A DNA stretch of 64,000 nucleotides from JADJRH01 sp046351455. GTDB taxonomy: Bacteria > Myxococcota_A > Polyangia > Polyangiales > Polyangiaceae. The notes under the pieces were generated by a model. That model saw only the letters and a program-made list of their open reading frames with translations, was not told the DNA's origin and did no database searches. The position numbers and the translations under genes are program-made. The stretch covers positions 562,360 through 626,359 of the forward strand of contig JAXLYM010000003.1 in NCBI GenBank assembly GCA_046351455.1, given 5' to 3'. Below, piece by piece: positions 1 to 8,673 of the stretch. How positions within the stretch are numbered: the stretch's first letter is position 1; each line of letters opens with the position of its first letter.

Positions 1-163
1 CTTCGACCGCGCCGTACGCCAATTCGACGCCTTTGAGGCCTTTCAGGAAGTCGACCTTGCTGCTCTTGCGGACGAGCGCCACCACCTGATGGCCCGCGAG
101 CACGAGCTGCTCGGCCACGTGAGAACCCAGAAAACCGCTCGCCCCCGTCACCAGAACTCGCAT
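1..163 (-). CDS. NAD-dependent epimerase/dehydratase, N-terminal part (cut by window edge)
   Basis: Only the first 54 residues are inside the window. They begin MRVLVTGASGFLGSHVAEQL, which has the Rossmann dinucleotide-binding motif GASGFLGSH (GxxGxxG) of extended short-chain dehydrogenases such as nucleotide-sugar epimerases and dihydroflavonol-reductase-like enzymes. The substrate cannot be told from this fragment. The ATG lies 15 bases after the stop of the upstream gene on the same strand (179-1312), so the two are probably co-transcribed. Confidence 0.85.
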   Translation of the reverse strand, partial: MRVLVTGASGFLGSHVAEQLVLAGHQVVALVRKSSKVDFLKGLKGVELAYGAVE

Positions 164-178
164 GTTGGATTGACTCTC

Positions 179-1312
179 TCAGATCTCTTTTTCGTAGATC
201 CGGTACTTCTTCACGACCTTGCCGCCCATCAAGCGGATACCGGCGTTGATGGCGGAGTTGTCTTCCAGCGTCCAGCCGAGCTCGCCGCGCTCCAGGCCGA
301 TGGTCTTGGCCGCGTTGTTGGCGGCGACGTAGAGGTACGCCGACATGCCGCCGTATTTGCGGACGTGGCGGTACTTCTTGCGAATGCCGAGGATGATGAG
401 GCGGCCCGTCTTCACGCCCGCGACCTTGAGGCGCCAGATCAGCTTCGCGAAGCCGAACGGCAGGATCTGCCCGTCGAGGCCCGCGATCGCCTCGTTGAGG
501 TTCGGCACGGCGAGCATCACCGCGGCGGGCGATCCGTCGATCGAGACGATGCGCGTCAGCTCCGGCACGAGCAGCAGCTTGAAGTCGTCGGCGGTCTTCT
601 TCAGCTCGCTCTGCGTGAGCGGGACGAAGCCCCAGTTCTCGCTCCACGCGTCGTTGAAGATGTCCATCACCACCTCGACGTCGCGGAGCATGTGCTTCGT
701 GTCGACGGGGCGCGCCGTGACCTCGGGCATCGCGACGATGTCGTCGTAGGCCTTCTGCGCGCGCGTGGGCACCTTGCCGACCTCGTAGCCCCACGAGAAG
801 AGGTCCTTCACCTTCTTGAAGCCCGCGCCCTCGGTGAGGCCGCCCTGGTACGGGCGGTGGTACGTCATCATCACCGTCGCCGGCGCGTCGAAGCCCTCGA
901 TCAGGCAGCCGCACTCCTCGTTGATGTTGAGCGAGAAGGGGCCGCGCACGCGCTTCATCCCGCGCGATTTCACCCACGCGGTGGCCTCGGCGAGCAGCGT
1001 GCTCGCGACCTCGGCGTCGTCGATCGTGTCGAAGAAGCCGAAGAAGCCGGCGTCGTCTTTGTGGCGCGCGAGGTGCTCCCGATCGATCTGCGCGGTGACG
1101 CGGCCCACGGGCTCTCCGTCCTTGTACGCGACCCAGCCGGAGGCCTCCGCGTGCTCGAAGAACGGGTTCTTTTTCGGGTCGAGCTGCTCGCCCACCATCA
1201 TGTCGAGCGGGCGGATGTAGTGCGGGTCACCGGCGTAGATCGTGTCGACGACGTCGAGGAAATCCTTCCGGACCTTCTTGCTGGATGAGAGCTCGCGCAG
1301 CTCGATGGGCAT
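179..1312 (-). CDS. GNAT-fold N-acetyltransferase-like protein
   Basis: A 377-residue soluble protein starting MPIELRELSSSKKVRKDFLD. The pattern GFFGFFD near residue 95, then a GP-x-SLN-INEECGCLIEGFD stretch, then a PYQGGLTEGAGF block, matches a widespread bacterial family related to GNAT acetyltransferases (COG3153-like) whose substrate is unknown. There are no signal peptide or membrane segments. The reading frame stays open upstream to 1915, but that extension is Arg/Ser-rich out-of-gene coding that would run into the divergent gene at 1431, so the ATG at 1312 was chosen. It is followed after 15 bases by the epimerase gene. The fold call is by pattern only. Confidence 0.85.
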   Translation of the reverse strand: MPIELRELSSSKKVRKDFLDVVDTIYAGDPHYIRPLDMMVGEQLDPKKNPFFEHAEASGWVAYKDGEPVGRVTAQIDREHLARHKDDAGFFGFFDTIDDAEVASTLLAEATAWVKSRGMKRVRGPFSLNINEECGCLIEGFDAPATVMMTYHRPYQGGLTEGAGFKKVKDLFSWGYEVGKVPTRAQKAYDDIVAMPEVTARPVDTKHMLRDVEVVMDIFNDAWSENWGFVPLTQSELKKTADDFKLLLVPELTRIVSIDGSPAAVMLAVPNLNEAIAGLDGQILPFGFAKLIWRLKVAGVKTGRLIILGIRKKYRHVRKYGGMSAYLYVAANNAAKTIGLERGELGWTLEDNSAINAGIRLMGGKVVKKYRIYEKEI

Positions 1313-1430
1313 GGGGCAGCGCCGTAGCGTTCGGCCAGCGCCGCGGCAAGATCGGCGCGCTGAGAAGGCGCTTTCGCGGCCCCTTCCCGGAAGAAGGTCG
1401 CGCGCGTGATCCTGTGTTAAGAGGCCCCGC

Positions 1431-3989
1431 ATGACGTTGGAATCCATGCCCAGGGCGGACGCGCTGCACGATCCGGCTCGGCTCCATCCCTCGATCGCGC
1501 TCGCTCCGTACGTGGAGGCGCTGGTCGCGGGGCGGCGGGTGGCGGTGCTCGGCGACGGCTCGCTCGGGCTCGCGGACGCGCTGCACGCGCGCGGGGCGCG
1601 GCTGGTCCACGCGTACGATCCGGATCCGGCGCGCGTGGCCGAGATGATCGCGCGGAGGGCGCCCGCCTTCGGGAGCGCGGCCGCAGGGAGGCCCGCGGCG
1701 CGCGGCGTGGTGCACGCGCTGCTCGGGGACGATCTCGGCGTGCGCGACGGCGCGTTCGACGCGGTGCTCATCCCGGATCTGTGCGCGTTCCAGGATCGGG
1801 TGGACGTGGTGCGGCGCGCGCGCAAGCTCGTGGCGCCGACGGGCGCGGTCGTGATCGCGTCGCCGAACGGGGAGGCGAAGCGGCGCCTCACGTCGGGCCC
1901 CGCCGCGCCGGACACGCTCGGGTACTACGAGATCTTCGATCTGCTGCAGCTCCAGTTCCCGGTCGTGCGGATGGTGGGGCAAGCGCCGTTCGTCGGGTAC
2001 GCGATCGTCGATTTCTCGCCCGACCGCGAGCCCGACGTCTCGTTCGACGCCTCGCTGATGGCCGGCACCGAGGAGCCGGAGATCTTCGTCGCGATCGCGA
2101 GCGAGCGGCCGATCTCGCTGGATCCGTACCTCGTCGTGGAGGTGCCGGCGGCGCGCGTGCTCGGCGTAGGCGCGGCGTTCGCCGCGGCCCGCGCGGAGGA
2201 GGCGCCGTTCGGGCCCGCGAGCGATCGAGGCCGCGAGGCGGTGCGCGCGAACGATCCGGTGCAGCTCGCCGAGATGCAGGCGCGCATCGTGCTGATGGAG
2301 GCGGAGCTCGACGATCTGCGGTCGCAGAAGGGCGATCTGGCGCGGCAGCTCGACGCGACGCGCGCGGAGCTCAGCGCCGCGGCCGGCCGTGAGCGCGACG
2401 TCGCGCGGGAGACGCACGCGCGCGCCGAGGAGGCCTCGCGGGTGGCCGGCGCCGACGCGGATCGGCTGCGGGAGCTCGCCGCGCGCGCCGGGGACGAGCA
2501 CGTCCGCGCCGAGCGGCTCACGCACAAGGTCCGCGATCTGGAGGAGGAGCTCGTCCACCAGCGCGACCGCGCGCAGAAGCTGACGAAGCAGCTCGACGAC
2601 GAGAAGCGCGCGCGCCAGAAGGCCGAGATCGAACTCGGGATGACGCGCGGCCTGCCGAAGGAGGGCGAGGCCGACGCGGCGCGGATCGAGGAGCTGACGG
2701 CCGCGCTCCGCAACGCGAAGGCGCACGCGGACAGCCTCGCGAGCGAGCTCCTGGCGAAGAGCAAGGAGACCGCCGAGCTGCGCCGCGAGCACGAGGCCGC
2801 GGAGGAGAAGAACGTCGCGCTCCGCAAGGAGAGGGCCGGCCTCGAGGCGAAGATGACGGAGGCCACGAGCGAGCGCGACGCCGCCGTGGTGAAGGCCGCG
2901 GAGCTCGCCCGGGAGCGCGATCACGCCGCCGCGCGCATCGCGGACCTCACGCGCGAGCGCGACGCCGCGAGCGCCCGCATGGCCGAGACGGCGCGCGCGC
3001 TGATCGACGCGCAGGCGAAGCTCGACGACCTCGAAGGGGAGGCGCAGACGATCCGGCGGCCGCAGGTGTTCCGCGAGCCGGTGGTCGTCACGGGCGAGGT
3101 GCAGTCGAACATGGTCGCGCGCATCACGCGGCTCGAGGCGACCGCGAACGCCGAGAAGCAAGCCGCCGCGGAGGCCCGCAAGGACGCCGACGAGGCCCGC
3201 AAGGACGCCGCCGAATCGAAGCGCGCGCACGATCAGGCGGTCGCGCAGCGCGATCAGGCGATCGTGCAGCGGGACCACGCGACCGCGCAGCGCGACGCCG
3301 CGATCGCCCGCGCCGACAAGCTCGAGAAGGCCCTCGCCGAGGAGCGCGCCGAGCGGAAGGATCTCGTCGCCGCGAAGGCCGCGCTGGAGTCCGAGGTGAT
3401 CGGCCTCAAGCGCCGCATCGACGAGGTCGCCAGCGAGAGCGAGAGCGAGGTCGGCCCCGAGGTGACGCACCTGGAGGCCGCGCTCCGCGACCGCGGCCAC
3501 CGCATCGCGCAGCTCGAGCGCGACCTTCGCGAGAGCGAGCGCATCGGCCGCGAGCTGATCCAAGAGGTGGAGGCGCTCCGCGCGGAGGCCGGCGTCGGGG
3601 GTGGCTCCGGCTCGAACCAGGGGGCGGGCGGCGGCTCGCAGAACGCGCCGACGAACAACGCCGGCGGGCGCGCGCAGGCGAGCGGCGTCGACGCGATGAC
3701 GGCGTCGGCGTTCCAGCACCGCATCGACATGCTCGCGGCGGACGCGGCGCAGAAGCAGGCGGAGCTGCTCTCGTCCACGTGGCGGATCCAGGCGCTGGAG
3801 CGCGAGCTGTCGGAGGCGCGCGAGGCCGCGGGCGATCCGTCGCAGAAGCAGCGCGAGCTGTCCTCCGCCCTCGTGCGCGCGCAGTCCGAGATCGCCGATC
3901 TGCGCCGCGCCCTCACCGCGAACGGCGGCGCGGTGCCCCGTCAGGCCATCGAGGATCAGGTCCTCTTGCACCAGCAGATGAGCCGCTGA
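1431..3989 (+). CDS. methyltransferase-fold protein with long coiled coil
   Basis: An 852-residue protein. Residues about 20-215 look like a class I SAM-dependent methyltransferase fold: a motif I-like VAVLGDGSLGLADALHARGA followed by an acidic DPDP, and later strands ending in a PFVGYAIVDF segment. From about residue 275 to 720 the sequence is an uninterrupted Ala/Arg/Glu-rich heptad coiled coil. A Gly/Ser/Asn hinge follows (about 721-750), then a second coiled coil to the C-terminus. The ATG is preceded by AAGAGG about 6 bases upstream. Long coiled coils joined to a globular head are typical of myxobacterial scaffold and motility proteins, but I do not recognise this as a named one. Whether the head binds SAM is open. 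The gene is divergent from 179-1312. Confidence 0.85.
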   Translation: MTLESMPRADALHDPARLHPSIALAPYVEALVAGRRVAVLGDGSLGLADALHARGARLVHAYDPDPARVAEMIARRAPAFGSAAAGRPAARGVVHALLGDDLGVRDGAFDAVLIPDLCAFQDRVDVVRRARKLVAPTGAVVIASPNGEAKRRLTSGPAAPDTLGYYEIFDLLQLQFPVVRMVGQAPFVGYAIVDFSPDREPDVSFDASLMAGTEEPEIFVAIASERPISLDPYLVVEVPAARVLGVGAAFAAARAEEAPFGPASDRGREAVRANDPVQLAEMQARIVLMEAELDDLRSQKGDLARQLDATRAELSAAAGRERDVARETHARAEEASRVAGADADRLRELAARAGDEHVRAERLTHKVRDLEEELVHQRDRAQKLTKQLDDEKRARQKAEIELGMTRGLPKEGEADAARIEELTAALRNAKAHADSLASELLAKSKETAELRREHEAAEEKNVALRKERAGLEAKMTEATSERDAAVVKAAELARERDHAAARIADLTRERDAASARMAETARALIDAQAKLDDLEGEAQTIRRPQVFREPVVVTGEVQSNMVARITRLEATANAEKQAAAEARKDADEARKDAAESKRAHDQAVAQRDQAIVQRDHATAQRDAAIARADKLEKALAEERAERKDLVAAKAALESEVIGLKRRIDEVASESESEVGPEVTHLEAALRDRGHRIAQLERDLRESERIGRELIQEVEALRAEAGVGGGSGSNQGAGGGSQNAPTNNAGGRAQASGVDAMTASAFQHRIDMLAADAAQKQAELLSSTWRIQALERELSEAREAAGDPSQKQRELSSALVRAQSEIADLRRALTANGGAVPRQAIEDQVLLHQQMSR

Positions 3990-4050
3990 TCACGCCCCGC
4001 CGGCGTCGACGAGATCTCCTCTCGGCGCCGGCCAATCCCCCCCGTTCACA

Positions 4051-5784
4051 TCACTTCGAAGCGCGCGTCACCGAGAGGTTGTTGAGCGCGGCCGGGATCG
4101 ACGGATCCTGGAGGTCCGCCTCCTGCCCGCTCGTGATCGCGACGATCACCATCTCGTGCTCGAACTGCGACGCGCGGAGCCGGCCGTACACTGGGCGGTT
4201 GTGCCACGTGCCGGTGAACGCGCCCTCGAAGGCGTCGCCGGTCGGGGTGAGATCGCCCGCCATCTGACCGGCGAAGTACGTCTTCACGATCTGCTTCGCG
4301 CCCTCGGCGATCGCGGGCTTGTCGATGTCGGCGGATCCGCCCTGGAAGCTGTGCTGGTAGTGGATCAGGAAGTAGACCGGGCCGCCGAGGTAGGGGCGCT
4401 CCGCGAACTGCACGCGCGCGAACTTGGTGCCGGAGGGCACCACGATCTGCGCGACCTCGCCCTCGATGTGGCTGTGCGTGCCGGGCACGTGCAGCTTCCA
4501 CCCGATGCCGTACGAGGAGTCGCGGATCTCGTGCGCGGCGGCGCCGCTGCCCGCGAAGAGCGCGGCGCCCGCGGCGAGCGCGACGCCCGCGGCCGCGAGG
4601 CCCTTCTGCTTCGCCTTGCGGAGGCGCGTCTCCTCCTCCTTCATGAGGCGCTCGCTGTACACGGCGACCGTGCACGTCTTGCACGAGTAGCGGACCGTGA
4701 GCGCGTCGCCGAGCACCACGAGCGCCGCTGCGGTCGCCGCCGCGCCCGCGCCCGCGACCGGCCCGAACAAGAGCACGACGCCCGCGCCGATCGCGATGAC
4801 CGCGACCGCGAAGAGGCCCAGCGACACCGAGCTCTTCGTCGCCATCGACACGATCGAGAGCTTCTTCTTGCACGTGCGGCAGCGGCGCTCTTTGTCGCCG
4901 TTGTTCCATCCGCACTTCGCGCACGTGTCGCCCTTCTCGACGGGGCGATTGCACGAGCCGCAGAAATCGAGCTTCCCGGCCGTCGCCGGCGGCACCGCCT
5001 GCATCGGCGCGGACGGCGGCGGGAGGCTCTGCGGGCGCGGCGACTCCGCGGGCGCAGCGACGGACGCGGCGGCCTCCGCGCCGGGATCGCTCGTGCTGGC
5101 AGGTCGCGCGTCGAGCGGGAACGGCGTGTTGCGACGCTGCCGCGGGGCGCCCGGGACCGAAGGCACGCTGCCGCGGCCCGAGTCGCGGACGCCTTGAGTC
5201 GGCTCGCTCACGGGCGCATCCGCCGCGACGCCGGGGCTCCGATCCGTGCGCGGCGGCTTCGAGACGGGGCCGGCGCTCACCACGTCGACGCGCGCCGGCG
5301 CCTCCGCGGGGGCCGCGTCCTCATCCGCGGACTCCAGCGTCTCCTCTTGCCCGTCGGCCTCGATGTTGAGGGCCGCTTCCCTGGACGAGGGGGCCACGTC
5401 GGGTCGCGTCGCGCCGGGCTGCGCGCCCGGGATGCTCTCCAGTGAGGACACGGGCTCCAGCGAGGACACGGGCTCCGCCCCGTCGGTCGGATCCACCGCC
5501 TTCGCCGCGGCGGCCTTCTTCGCGTGGTACGTGCGCTCCTCGTTGCTCTGCTCGTTGCGCACGAGCACGTCCGCGCCGAGGCGGCGGAGCTGCTTCACGA
5601 GCTGCTGCGCGACCGCGGCCGAGGCCTTTCGCTTCACGCGGATCGGGCGCTTTTTGACGAGGCGCCGGCCCTCTTCGATCGAGATGCCGAAGAACTCGCT
5701 GACGCTCCCGGCGAGGGTCTCGGGGTCCGCCTCGGTGGTGAACCCCAGGACTTCGACGGTGAATGTCGTCTCAGGGTCGCTCAT
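4051..5784 (-). CDS. zinc-ribbon membrane protein with ribosomal L7/L12-like N-terminal domain
   Basis: A 577-residue protein starting MSDPETTFTVEVLGF. Residues 1 to about 85 resemble a small alpha/beta domain of the kind found in L7/L12 C-terminal-like modules (FGISIEEGRRLVKKRPIRVK). A long Ala/Pro/Ser-rich disordered region follows to about 270. Next is a double zinc ribbon starting at Cys275 (CGSC...CAKC, then CRTC), two adjacent hydrophobic segments, a further CKTC pair, another hydrophobic segment and a C-terminal globular domain of about 130 residues. The open frame extends upstream to 6069 but enters the divergent gene at 5906; the ATG at 5784 is preferred. Probably a membrane-associated sensor or scaffold; no enzymatic motif is seen. 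It converges with 1431-3989. Confidence 0.8.
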   Translation of the reverse strand: MSDPETTFTVEVLGFTTEADPETLAGSVSEFFGISIEEGRRLVKKRPIRVKRKASAAVAQQLVKQLRRLGADVLVRNEQSNEERTYHAKKAAAAKAVDPTDGAEPVSSLEPVSSLESIPGAQPGATRPDVAPSSREAALNIEADGQEETLESADEDAAPAEAPARVDVVSAGPVSKPPRTDRSPGVAADAPVSEPTQGVRDSGRGSVPSVPGAPRQRRNTPFPLDARPASTSDPGAEAAASVAAPAESPRPQSLPPPSAPMQAVPPATAGKLDFCGSCNRPVEKGDTCAKCGWNNGDKERRCRTCKKKLSIVSMATKSSVSLGLFAVAVIAIGAGVVLLFGPVAGAGAAATAAALVVLGDALTVRYSCKTCTVAVYSERLMKEEETRLRKAKQKGLAAAGVALAAGAALFAGSGAAAHEIRDSSYGIGWKLHVPGTHSHIEGEVAQIVVPSGTKFARVQFAERPYLGGPVYFLIHYQHSFQGGSADIDKPAIAEGAKQIVKTYFAGQMAGDLTPTGDAFEGAFTGTWHNRPVYGRLRASQFEHEMVIVAITSGQEADLQDPSIPAALNNLSVTRASK

Positions 5785-5885
5785 GGACTCGAACACGCGA
5801 CCATCAACGGGCGCGTTCGTCAAGGACCGCGGCGCCGGAGGGGAGGCGTCGAATTCGAGTGCCCGCCGGTGAACCTGGTACATTG

Positions 5886-5900
5886 GCCCGATCTTCGGGC
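5886..5900 (+). promoter_or_regulatory. perfect 6-bp hairpin just upstream of a start codon
   Basis: GCCCGA (5886-5891) pairs with TCGGGC (5895-5900) across a 3-base loop and ends 5 bases before the ATG at 5906, where a ribosome-binding site would be expected. No Shine-Dalgarno sequence is visible. It could modulate initiation or be a chance GC-rich palindrome. Confidence 0.3.
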
Positions 5901-5905
5901 TCACC

Positions 5906-7468
5906 ATGCGCAAACCGAATCCCCTCGCCCGCGCCCTCGGCGCCACGATCCTGGCCGGCCTCGCGATCGGGATCGCGCCCACCGGCTGTTCGCTGACCAA
6001 CGTCCCGCACGACGCGTGCGAGAAGGACGCGGAGTGCGCCGCGGCCTTCGGCGTCGGCAGCGCCTGCAACGAAGGCTACTGCTCCGACCCGGGCACGTGC
6101 ACGACCGGCCACGAGTGCCGCGCGAAGTACGGCGGCGGCGCCTGCGTCGACGGCTTCTGCAAGATGTACGTGCCGAAGGACGACGCGTGCACCGTCGTGG
6201 AGCCGCCGGACCTCTTCGACAAACCGCTCGTCGGCGACGGCTCGATCCTCGTCGTCGGCGCGGTGTTCGCGAAGGACGACAAGAAGAACGAGGCCACCGC
6301 GGACGCCGTGCGCCTCGCGATCACGGAGATCAACGCGGGCACCGGCGTGGGCAACGGGCAGAGCCTCGGCCTCGTCGTGTGCGACAACGGCGGGAAGGGC
6401 AACGCCGCGGCCGGCGCGGATCGCGTCGCGCTCGATCAGCACGCGTTCGATTACCTCGCGGGCACGCTCGGCGTCCCGTTCCTCGTGGGCCCGCGCACCT
6501 CGTCCGACGCGCTCGCGATCGTCGCGCGCCTCGTGGAGAAGAAGCTGCCGACGGTCGTGATCTCTCCGTCCGCGACGAGCCCGGAGCTCACGGGCGTGCC
6601 GTCGCGCATCAACCCGAAGGACGCGGCGCCGCTCTTCTGGCGCACGTGTCCGAGCGACGCGCTGCAGGGCAAGGTGCTCGCGACGAACGTCGTCGGCATG
6701 GACGCGACCATCACGACGGCCGCGGTCGTCTACACGAACGACGTGTACGGCAAGGGCCTCTCGGAGGTGTTCGTGGACTCGTTCGGCGCGGCGCCGACGA
6801 CGCTCGTTCCGTTCGACGCTTCGAAGCTGCCGGGCGCGGCGGCCGGCGTGGTCGACTCCGTGCAGTCGGCGAACCCGGACGCGATCGTGATCGTCGCGAC
6901 GAGCGCGGAGCACACGGTGGCGATCCTCACGGAGCTCGACAAGGCGGGCCTCGGCGCCAAAAAGTACTTCTTCACCGACGGATCGAAGGACGCGACGCAC
7001 CTCTTGGATCCCTCGCTGCCGGCCGGCGTGAAGACGATCATCGCGGCGGCGAAGGGCACGGCGCCCGCGAGCGCGCGCGACGAGGCGACGTTCAAGTTCT
7101 TCACCGCGAGCCTCGACGCGGCGTTCCCCGGGATCGACGCGACGTCGTATTCGTTCCTCGCGCACGCCTACGACGCGACGTACCTCGGCGCGTACGGCGT
7201 CGTATACGCGCAGAGCAAGGATCCGAAATACGATGGTCGCGGGGTGGCGACGGGCATCACGCACCTGCTCGGCGGCACCAAGGTCTCGGTCGGGACCGAC
7301 TGGCCGATGGGCAAGCAGAAGCTCACGACGGAGGGCCAGATCGATCTCGAAGGCATCTCCGGCGATCTCGCGCTGGATCCGAAGCTCGGCGAGGGCCCCG
7401 CGCCGATCGAGGTGTGGGCCGTCGACGCGAACGGCACGAGCTTCGTCACCGTGACGACCGTGCCCTGA
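5906..7468 (+). CDS. ABC-type branched-chain amino acid-like substrate-binding lipoprotein
   Basis: A 520-residue protein. The signal peptide ends in a lipobox (IAPTGC, Cys27). A Cys-rich spacer follows, with about nine cysteines in 55 residues (CEKDAECAAAF...CRAKYGGGACVDGFC), as in many myxobacterial surface lipoproteins. The rest is a periplasmic-binding-protein type 1 fold of the Leu/Ile/Val-binding class: VGAVFAKDDKKN at the first strand, VVCDNGG, and VGPRTSSDALAIVARLVEKK. No permease or ATPase gene is adjacent, so it may be a stand-alone ligand binder or part of a sensor rather than a transporter. Ligand unknown. Confidence 0.88.
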   Translation: MRKPNPLARALGATILAGLAIGIAPTGCSLTNVPHDACEKDAECAAAFGVGSACNEGYCSDPGTCTTGHECRAKYGGGACVDGFCKMYVPKDDACTVVEPPDLFDKPLVGDGSILVVGAVFAKDDKKNEATADAVRLAITEINAGTGVGNGQSLGLVVCDNGGKGNAAAGADRVALDQHAFDYLAGTLGVPFLVGPRTSSDALAIVARLVEKKLPTVVISPSATSPELTGVPSRINPKDAAPLFWRTCPSDALQGKVLATNVVGMDATITTAAVVYTNDVYGKGLSEVFVDSFGAAPTTLVPFDASKLPGAAAGVVDSVQSANPDAIVIVATSAEHTVAILTELDKAGLGAKKYFFTDGSKDATHLLDPSLPAGVKTIIAAAKGTAPASARDEATFKFFTASLDAAFPGIDATSYSFLAHAYDATYLGAYGVVYAQSKDPKYDGRGVATGITHLLGGTKVSVGTDWPMGKQKLTTEGQIDLEGISGDLALDPKLGEGPAPIEVWAVDANGTSFVTVTTVP

Positions 7469-7490
7469 TTCGTTCCGCGAAGCACGGGAT

Positions 7491-7566
7491 GGTGCCCACC
7501 CCCCGGCCGCGCTGCGCGCGCCCGGCCCCTCCCAATCCGCTCGCTCCGCTCGCGGAGGGAGGGGAG
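7491..7566 (+). repeat. dispersed two-hairpin intergenic repeat, copy A
   Basis: Begins with the conserved block GTGCCCACCCCCCGGCC, then a first hairpin with GCGC arms, then an outer stem CCCCTCCC/GGGAGGGG enclosing CCGC/GCGG. It lies 22 bases after the stop of 5906-7468. It belongs to the same family as the copies at 7607, 22245, 42366, 55041 and 56601. Confidence 0.85.
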
Positions 7567-7606
7567 CGTCGCGTGTCGCATGAGGCCGCTCGAATCCCAT
7601 GAACGT

Positions 7607-7782
7607 CCCCCTCCCTTCGCGAACGAAGAGAGCGATTTGGGAGCAACGTCGAGGACTGCGTCCGTTCCGCTGCGGACTCCGCGGAGCCAGGCTCCGCTCC
7701 GCCTCCGCGGCTCGGACTCCGTCCTCCCAGTGGCGGCCGGAGGGGCGGGCACGTGCGCAGCACGTGACCGGGGGTGGGCATC
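7607..7782 (-). repeat. dispersed two-hairpin intergenic repeat, copy B (inverted, with insertion)
   Basis: The reverse complement carries the family's opening block (TGCCCACCCCCGGTC), a first hairpin with CACGTGC/GCACGTG arms and the CCCCTCC outer arm. The outer stem is split by about 95 bases (roughly 7646-7740), which themselves contain a perfect palindrome GCGGAGCC-A-GGCTCCGC at 7681-7697. Copies A and B face each other and together fill most of the 394-base gap 7469-7862; nothing else is seen in that gap. Confidence 0.75.
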
Positions 7783-7862
7783 ATCGAGGTCTGCGCACCG
7801 AACGTCTCTTTTTCTGGGCGCACCGTTGACGTGGGGCGGGCGCGCTCGAAAGCTTGCCGGCG

Positions 7863-8534
7863 ATGTGCCCCCACTGCGGACAGAACGCGCCCATCGTGTA
7901 CCGAGGGATGACGGCGTACTGCTCGGCTTGCCAACGCACCCGGCCTCCGCTCATCGCGCCTTCGGTCTCGTACGCGGGCAAACCGGCCAAGGTCGGCGGC
8001 ACGCTCGCGGGCGTGATGGGGTGGATCGTGCTCGTGCTCGGGTCGAGCGCCGCGATCGGGTTGGGCTTGCTCGCGAGCATCTTCAGCGCGACGGCCGGCC
8101 TCGCGGTGGGGCTGCCGATCGGCATCGTCACGCTCGCGGTGAGCCTCACGCTCCTCCTCTCCGGACGGAAGCTCAAGAAGGACGGAGCGCAGGCGCAGAG
8201 AGACATGCGACGGCGCGCGATCGAGAGCTTCGCGGCGAACCGCGGAGGGATGGTGACGGCCACCGATGTGGCGGCGTCGCTCGACATCTCCGTCCAGGAT
8301 GCGGACGAGCTCCTCACGGAGATGGCGAAGACATCGCCAGAACAGGTGACGGTCGAGCTCGACGATCGCGGCGGGATCTACTTCGCGTTTCAACGGGTCC
8401 TCGCGATGCGCGGCGCGCAGAGGCCCGCGACGAAAGAGCGGTTCGCGACGCCGCGAGCGCGCGTGCCCGACGCGGTGATTGACGACGAACGAGAGGCCGA
8501 GGCCGAGGCGAGCGCCGCCGAACAACGTAGGTGA
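7863..8534 (+). CDS. zinc-ribbon membrane protein with winged-helix-like C-terminal domain
   Basis: A 223-residue protein from the ATG at 7863; a TTG nine bases earlier (7854) would add three residues. It opens with a zinc ribbon (MCPHCG ... CSAC), then two membrane segments at about residues 55-75 and 80-100 (VMGWIVLVLGSSAAIGLGLL and the following Gly/Leu-rich stretch). A cytoplasmic part follows with a helix-turn-helix-like block (GGMVTATDVAASLDISVQDA). The C-terminal 45 residues are charged and disordered. This layout recurs in small bacterial membrane proteins of unknown role. No operon partner; the gene follows the repeat pair at 7491-7782. Confidence 0.75.
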   Translation: MCPHCGQNAPIVYRGMTAYCSACQRTRPPLIAPSVSYAGKPAKVGGTLAGVMGWIVLVLGSSAAIGLGLLASIFSATAGLAVGLPIGIVTLAVSLTLLLSGRKLKKDGAQAQRDMRRRAIESFAANRGGMVTATDVAASLDISVQDADELLTEMAKTSPEQVTVELDDRGGIYFAFQRVLAMRGAQRPATKERFATPRARVPDAVIDDEREAEAEASAAEQRR

Positions 8535-8673
8535 GAACCTCGACGCACATTGTGCGAAGCTCGCCACGTTGAAATATTCGAGGTGCCTTTACGCGCGTCA
8601 CCTGGAAACGCCGGCAAATTTGCTCATTGCTGGTTTCACACCCGTGTGCGATTGAGGACATTGAGGCATTGTC

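Noticed and set aside
1227..3971. A 914-codon open frame on the minus strand opposite the coiled-coil gene.
   Set aside because: Its translation is Arg/Leu/Val-rich without motifs, as expected from the antisense of a GC-rich coiled-coil gene; the plus-strand protein has a recognisable fold and ribosome-binding site.
8535..8673. Possible sigma-54 or sigma-70 promoter upstream of the orphan receiver (GG and GC dinucleotides, TTGCTC).
   Set aside because: The spacing between the GG and GC elements does not fit sigma-54, and no matching -10 box was found.
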